From Microbacterium pullorum (GTDB lineage Bacteria > Actinomycetota > Actinomycetes > Actinomycetales > Microbacteriaceae): DNA of 64,000 nt. The notes beneath the pieces are model-generated. The model worked only from the letters and a program-made list of their open reading frames with translations. It was not told where the DNA came from and did not search any database. The stretch spans positions 416,378 to 480,377 of the forward strand of contig NZ_JACSQP010000002.1 in NCBI RefSeq assembly GCF_014836535.1, read 5' to 3'. The translations under genes were made by a program, and so were the position numbers. This document shows positions 59,864 through 64,000 of the stretch, piece after piece (position 1 is the stretch's first letter; the number at the start of each line of letters is the position of its first letter).

Positions 59864-61099
59864 TCAGTTGCCCGAGCGGCGCTTGTTGTAGACGTCGAAT
59901 GCCACGGCCAGCAGCAGCACGAGGCCCTTGACGGCCTGCTGCCACTCGATGCCGATGCCCATGATCGACATCCCGTTGTTGAGCACACCGATGATGAGAC
60001 CACCGATGATCGCGCCGCCGATGGTGCCGACGCCGCCCTGCACGGCCGCGCCGCCGATGAACGCCGCCGAGATCGCCTCGAGCTCGAAACCGTCACCGGC
60101 CTTGGGTCCGGCGAGGTTGAGGCGCGCCGTGAAGATGAGGCCGGCCAGCGCCGCCAGCACGCCCATGTTCACGAACAGCCAGAAGTCCACCCGACGGGTC
60201 TTGATGCCCGACAGCTCCGCGGCGTGACGGTTGCCGCCGATGGCGTAGATGTGGCGGCCGAACACGGTGCGGTTCATGACCACGCCGTAGATCATCACGA
60301 GCGCCGCCAGCACGATGAGCGTCACCGGAATGCCCTTGTAGGTCGCCAGCGCCCAGGTGAAGAACCCGATCGCCACGGCGACGGCGAGGAGCTTGATCGT
60401 CACCCAGACGATCGGCTCGACCTCCTGGCCGTACTTCAGGCGCCCTGCCCGGGTGCGCAGCTGCTGCACGACGATCGCCACGATCGCCACGGCGCCGACG
60501 ACGAGGGTGAAGATGTCGGGGTCACTCTCGCCGAACAGCCCCGAGAGGAAGCCGTTGCCGAGCGCGCGGTACTCCGTGGGGAACGAACCGATGTTCTGGT
60601 TGCCGAGCACCACCAGCGCGAGGCCGCGGAAGATGAGCATGCCGGCGAGCGTGACGATGAACGCGGGGATGCCGACGTAGGCGATCCAGAACCCCTGCCA
60701 GGCGCCCACCAGGGCACCGATGAGCAGCGACAGGATGATCGCCAGCCACCAGGGCAGTCCCCAGTGCACGGCGAACACGCCCGACACCGCGCCGATGAAG
60801 GCGGCGACGGACCCCACCGACAGGTCGATGTGGCCGGCGATGATGACCATCACCATGCCGATCGCGAGAACGAGGATGTAGCCGTTCTGCACGATCAGGT
60901 TGGAGATGTTCTGCGGACGCAGCAGGATGCCGTCGGTCAGGATCGTGAACAGCACGATCACCGCGATGAGCGCGATGAAGATGCCGTTCTTGCCGAGGTC
61001 GGCCAGCACGGTCGACAGCCACCGGGTGAACCTGTTGTCGGCCGGCTGGATCAGCGCGCCGGCGGCCTGGGACTCGGTCGAGGGTTTCTCGTTGGACAT
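59864..61099 (-). CDS. mmsB: Multiple-monosaccharide ABC transporter permease
   Basis: 411-residue permease of the MmsB/GguB/XylH type with about ten to twelve membrane segments. Signature parts: NGYILVLAIGMVMVIIAGHIDLSVGS, AYVGIPAFIVTLAGMLIFRG, IYAIGGNRHAAELSGIKTRRV and AAFIGGAAVQGGVGTIGGAIIGG. It forms the channel (probably as a dimer) for aldoses such as arabinose, xylose, galactose or glucose. Last gene of the chvE-mmsA-mmsB operon, AGGAGA ribosome site, 22-nt gap from mmsA. Confidence 0.92.
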   Translation of the reverse strand: MSNEKPSTESQAAGALIQPADNRFTRWLSTVLADLGKNGIFIALIAVIVLFTILTDGILLRPQNISNLIVQNGYILVLAIGMVMVIIAGHIDLSVGSVAAFIGAVSGVFAVHWGLPWWLAIILSLLIGALVGAWQGFWIAYVGIPAFIVTLAGMLIFRGLALVVLGNQNIGSFPTEYRALGNGFLSGLFGESDPDIFTLVVGAVAIVAIVVQQLRTRAGRLKYGQEVEPIVWVTIKLLAVAVAIGFFTWALATYKGIPVTLIVLAALVMIYGVVMNRTVFGRHIYAIGGNRHAAELSGIKTRRVDFWLFVNMGVLAALAGLIFTARLNLAGPKAGDGFELEAISAAFIGGAAVQGGVGTIGGAIIGGLIIGVLNNGMSIMGIGIEWQQAVKGLVLLLAVAFDVYNKRRSGN

Positions 61100-61121
61100 G
61101 GTCGTTGTCTCCTGCTCCCGC

Positions 61122-62648
61122 TCAGCGGGGCTTCTCCATGGTCATCAGCTTGAGGACGGATTCGGGGGTTGCCTGCTCGGTGGGCAGCTCGCCGGTGATG
61201 CGCCCCTCGGAGAGGGCGTACACGCGGTCGGCGATGCCGAGCAGCTCGGGCAGCTCGGAGGAGATCACGATGATCCCCTTGCCGGCCGCGGCGAGCTTGT
61301 TGATGATCGTGTAGATCTCGTACTTCGCACCGACGTCGATGCCGCGGGTCGGCTCGTCGAGGATCAGCACCTCCGGGTCGGAGTAGATCCACTTCGACAG
61401 CACGACCTTCTGCTGGTTGCCGCCGGAGAGCTTCCCGGTCTTGACCAGCACGTTCGGCGCCTTGATGTTCATGCTCGTGCGGTACTCGTTCGCGACGGCG
61501 TACTCCTCGTTGTCGTTGACGAGGCCGCCCTTCTCGAGTTTGCGCAGCGACGCCATCGAGATGTTGCGTTTGATGTCCTCGATGAGGTTGAGGCCGTAGG
61601 TCTTGCGGTCCTCCGTGGCATACGCGATGCCGTTGTCGATCGCCTCGGAGACGGTGCGCGTCTTGATCTCCTTGCCGCGCATGTAGACGCGGCCGGAGAT
61701 GCGCGAGCCGTAGCGGCGGCCGAACAGGCTCATCGCGAACTCGGTGCGCCCGGCTCCCATGAGCCCGGCGATGCCGACGATCTCACCGGCGCGCACGGTG
61801 AGCGAGACGTTGTCGACCATGACGCGGGTGGGATCCTGCGGGTGGTGCGCGGTCCAGTCCTCCACGCGCAGCAGTTCCTCGCCGAGCTGCGGCTCGTGGT
61901 CGGGGTAGCGGTGCTCGAGGTCGCGACCCACCATGTCGCGGATGATGCGGTCTTCGGTCACGTCGGCCTTGGTGATCGTCTCGATCGATTTGCCGTCGCG
62001 GAGGACCGTCACGGTGTCGGCGACCTTCTTGATCTCGTTCAGCTTGTGGCTGATGATGATCGACGTGATCCCCTCCTCCTTGAGGTTGAGGATGAGATCG
62101 AGCAGGTGGTCGGAGTCCTCGTCGTTGAGCGCCGCGGTCGGCTCGTCGAGGATCAGCAGCTTCACCTCTTTCGACAGCGCCTTGGCGATCTCGACCAGTT
62201 GCTGCTTGCCCACGCCGATCTGATTGATCTTGGTGGTCGGGTTGTCCTTCAGCCCGACGCGCTTGAGCAGCTTCGCTGCTTCGAAGTTGGTCTTGTTCCA
62301 GTCGATGAGGCCACGCGTCTTGCGCTCATTGTTGAGGAAGATGTTCTCGGCGATCGACAGGTGCGGGCTCAGCGCCAGCTCCTGGTGGATGATCACGATG
62401 CCTTTGGCTTCGCTGTCGCGCAGACTCTTGAACTGCACTTCTTCGCCGGCGTAGATGATCTCGCCGTCGTAGGTGCCGTGCGGGTAGACACCCGACAGCA
62501 CTTTCATCAGCGTCGACTTACCGGCGCCGTTCTCACCGCAGATCGCGTGCACTTCACCGTTGCGCACGCTGAAGTTGACGTTGGCGAGTGCTTTGACTCC
62601 AGGGAACGTCTTGGTGATGCCGCGCATCTCCAGGATGTTGTTCGTCAC
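61122..62648 (-). CDS. mmsA: Multiple-monosaccharide ABC transporter ATP-binding protein
   Basis: 508-residue double-cassette sugar ATPase. Cassette 1: [16 protein letters not shown], signature [27 protein letters not shown]. Cassette 2: [16 protein letters not shown] (degenerate Walker A with Arg, normal for this family), [27 protein letters not shown]. The first cassette is noticeably richer in Lys, Asn and Ile than the rest of the window, although codons are GC-rich. GTG start with GGAGAAC upstream; a perfect hairpin separates it from chvE. Confidence 0.93.
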   Translation of the reverse strand: MTNNILEMRGITKTFPGVKALANVNFSVRNGEVHAICGENGAGKSTLMKVLSGVYPHGTYDGEIIYAGEEVQFKSLRDSEAKGIVIIHQELALSPHLSIAENIFLNNERKTRGLIDWNKTNFEAAKLLKRVGLKDNPTTKINQIGVGKQQLVEIAKALSKEVKLLILDEPTAALNDEDSDHLLDLILNLKEEGITSIIISHKLNEIKKVADTVTVLRDGKSIETITKADVTEDRIIRDMVGRDLEHRYPDHEPQLGEELLRVEDWTAHHPQDPTRVMVDNVSLTVRAGEIVGIAGLMGAGRTEFAMSLFGRRYGSRISGRVYMRGKEIKTRTVSEAIDNGIAYATEDRKTYGLNLIEDIKRNISMASLRKLEKGGLVNDNEEYAVANEYRTSMNIKAPNVLVKTGKLSGGNQQKVVLSKWIYSDPEVLILDEPTRGIDVGAKYEIYTIINKLAAAGKGIIVISSELPELLGIADRVYALSEGRITGELPTEQATPESVLKLMTMEKPR

Positions 62649-62674
62649 GTTCTCCGACTTCCTCGAGGGGGTGG

Positions 62675-62711
62675 GGCGGTGGTGGTGGATCGGGTGCCCA
62701 CCACCACCGCC
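62675..62711 (-). terminator. Intercistronic hairpin between chvE and mmsA
   Basis: Perfect 14-bp stem of GGT/ACC repeats (62675-62688 / 62698-62711) with a 9-nt loop, 24 nt downstream of the binding-protein stop and 26 nt upstream of the ATPase start. Confidence 0.7.
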
Positions 62712-62735
62712 GGGTAACCGGTGAGCGGGGCCTGT

Positions 62736-63863
62736 TTAGAGGCCGAGCTCCTCAGCGGTCCAGTAGCCGGTGTCGACCAGGGTCGACTCGACGTTGTCGG
62801 CGACGACGGGCACCGGTCCGAGCAGGTACGACGGCACGATCTTGACGCCGTTGTCGTACGTCTCGGTGTCGTTGACCTCCGGCTCCTCGCCGTTCAGCAG
62901 CGCCACGGCCATCGCCGAGGCGACCTTCGCCAGCTCACGGGTGTCCTTGAAGATCGTCGCGTACTGCTCGCCCGACAGGATCGCCTTGACCGAGTCGACC
63001 TCCGCGTCCTGCCCGGAGATGATCGGCCATTCCTCGCCGACCGTGTAGCCGGCGTCGGTGAGCGCTCCGATGATGCCGCGCGAGATGCCGTCGTACGGCG
63101 AGAGCACCGCGTCGACCTGCGAGCCGTCGGAGTAGTTCGCCGTGATGAGGTTCTCCATGCGGCTCTGCGCCTCTTCGCCGTCCCAGCGCAGCGTCGCCGC
63201 CTGCTCGATGTCGGTCTGCCCCGACTTGACGACCAGCGTGCCGTCGTCGATCAGCGGCTCGAAGACGCTCATGGCGCCGTTGAAGAAGAAGAACGCATTG
63301 TTGTCGTCGAGCGAGCCGGCGAACAGTTCGATGTTGAACGGCCCGGCGGGCGCGCCATCGGTCGGGTTGCCCTCCAGATCGGTCAGGCCCAAGCCGTTGA
63401 GCACGGTCCAAGCCTGCTGCTGACCGACGAGGAAGTTGTCGAACGTCGCGTAGTAGTCGACGTTCTCGGTGTCGCGGATGAGGCGGTCGTAGGCGATGAC
63501 GGGGATGTCGGCGTCGGCTGCGGTCTGCAGCACCTCCGACAGCGTCGTGCCGTCGATCGAGGCGACGATCAGCGCTTCGGCGCCCTTGGTGATCATGTTC
63601 TCGATCTGCGAGACCTGCGTGGGGATGTCGTCCTCGGCGTACTGCAGGTCGACGCTGAACCCCTGCTCCTCGAGGGTGGCCTTGACGGCGTCGCCGTCCT
63701 GGATCCACCGCTCCGAGCTCTTGGTGGGCATGGCGACGCCGATGAGGCCACCGTCCCCGCCACCACCTTCGTCTCCGCCGTCGGTGCCGCCGGTGCACCC
63801 CGAGAGCACGAGGGCGCCCGCGGCGATCGTCGCCGCCGCGAAGAAGATCTTCTTGGTCTTCAC
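62736..63863 (-). CDS. chvE: ChvE-like sugar-binding lipoprotein
   Basis: 375-residue periplasmic-binding-type protein; lipobox VLSGC (Cys23), then an acidic Gly-rich spacer ([15 protein letters not shown]) before the domain that begins [15 protein letters not shown], the ChvE/MmsE pattern. Later [28 protein letters not shown] and [16 protein letters not shown] are typical. It binds aldoses for the MmsA/MmsB importer. GTG start at 63863 with GGAAAGGAAA upstream. It follows the probable araD by 63 nt, suggesting arabinose among its ligands. Confidence 0.9.
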   Translation of the reverse strand: MKTKKIFFAAATIAAGALVLSGCTGGTDGGDEGGGGDGGLIGVAMPTKSSERWIQDGDAVKATLEEQGFSVDLQYAEDDIPTQVSQIENMITKGAEALIVASIDGTTLSEVLQTAADADIPVIAYDRLIRDTENVDYYATFDNFLVGQQQAWTVLNGLGLTDLEGNPTDGAPAGPFNIELFAGSLDDNNAFFFFNGAMSVFEPLIDDGTLVVKSGQTDIEQAATLRWDGEEAQSRMENLITANYSDGSQVDAVLSPYDGISRGIIGALTDAGYTVGEEWPIISGQDAEVDSVKAILSGEQYATIFKDTRELAKVASAMAVALLNGEEPEVNDTETYDNGVKIVPSYLLGPVPVVADNVESTLVDTGYWTAEELGL

Positions 63864-63926
63864 TGTGTTTCCTTTCCAGTGGACTGCTCTGTCTTGGTAT
63901 TGCGTTGCTGACCGCTCGCCCGGGGG

Positions 63927-64000
63927 CTACCGGCGGTCGTCGGTGGTCTGTCCGTAGACGTTCTGGTACCGGTCGTAGAGCCGGTCGATCGCGTCCTGCG
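63927..64000 (-). CDS. 3' end of a gene, probably L-ribulose-5-phosphate 4-epimerase
   Basis: Only the last 23 codons are in the window: QDAIDRLYDRYQNVYGQTTDDRR-type ending. The pattern DRLYDRYQNVYGQ resembles the C-terminus of AraD (which ends in a His/Arg-rich helix and AYYGQ). Being directly upstream of a pentose-capable ChvE/Mms importer fits an arabinose catabolic operon. A kinase C-terminus (AraB-like) is the alternative; 23 residues cannot settle it. Confidence 0.4.
   Translation of the reverse strand, partial: QDAIDRLYDRYQNVYGQTTDDRR

Noticed and set aside
1..64000. tRNA, rRNA, prophage, integrase or insertion sequence
   Set aside because: No cloverleaf, rRNA segment, transposase or integrase motif was recognised on either strand.

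Overview
The window is high-GC actinobacterial chromosome (roughly 70% GC by eye), most likely from a Microbacteriaceae member such as Microbacterium. The support is the codon usage, the many TANNNT promoters placed directly in front of start codons (leaderless genes), the metG-tatD-rsmA-ispE and rsmI-pmt neighbourhoods, and a type VII-like (EssC) secretion locus. I see no tRNA, rRNA, CRISPR array, insertion sequence or prophage.

Layout. 1-8991: the 3' part of an ABC-F ATPase (uup-like), an osmoprotectant ABC importer with a DUF427 gene, an Eis-like acetyltransferase, then rsmA-aldo/keto reductase-ispE. 9188-13646: a three-gene cluster of a processive GT2 synthase, a membrane-fusion-like protein and a GH81 endo-beta-1,3-glucanase lipoprotein. 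It lies between tatD and rsmA and looks like a synthase-dependent exopolysaccharide system, plausibly for a beta-1,3-glucan. 13625-16622: tatD, metG and an ArsR-type regulator. 16623-16982: the only long gene-free stretch, holding a small terminal-inverted-repeat element and a G-quadruplex-type run. 16983-24130: a LacI-type regulator with two matching operators, a GH42 beta-galactosidase and a MalEFG-type importer (beta-galactoside use; the ATPase gene is elsewhere). 24120-26557: divergent rsmI and pmt with overlapping -10 elements.

26579-53297 is the most distinctive region: about 27 kb, 17 genes, one strand, nearly all overlapping or closely spaced. It encodes an EssC-type FtsK/SpoIIIE ATPase with an N-terminal FHA domain, two ESAT-6-like proteins, a helical/transmembrane/alpha-beta-hydrolase protein followed by a lipoprotein (possible effector and immunity), two membrane Ser/Thr kinases, a PP2C phosphatase, three further FHA proteins and one FHA-like/helical protein. 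It also encodes MoxR, DUF58 and a transglutaminase-fold protein that lacks its catalytic Cys and His, and a 1983-residue membrane-anchored protein of Ig-like repeats. No EccB/D/E, MycP, EsaA, EssA or EssB homologue is recognisable, so this is a phospho-signalling-rich variant type VII-like locus whose membrane pore is not identified.

53298-59792: hrpA, a quinone-oxidoreductase-like gene and metY. 59864-64000: the MmsB-MmsA-ChvE monosaccharide importer, preceded in transcription by the last codons of what is probably araD. Secreted-protein genes in three operons (the MalE-like gene, chvE, the first ESAT-6-like gene) are each followed by a perfect 14-bp hairpin, suggesting higher mRNA levels for the exported or binding protein than for the next gene. 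Conserved order (pmt, rsmI, metG, tatD, rsmA, ispE) is interrupted by the LacI/GH42/transport block, the GT2/GH81 cluster and the aldo/keto reductase, which marks these as accessory insertions.
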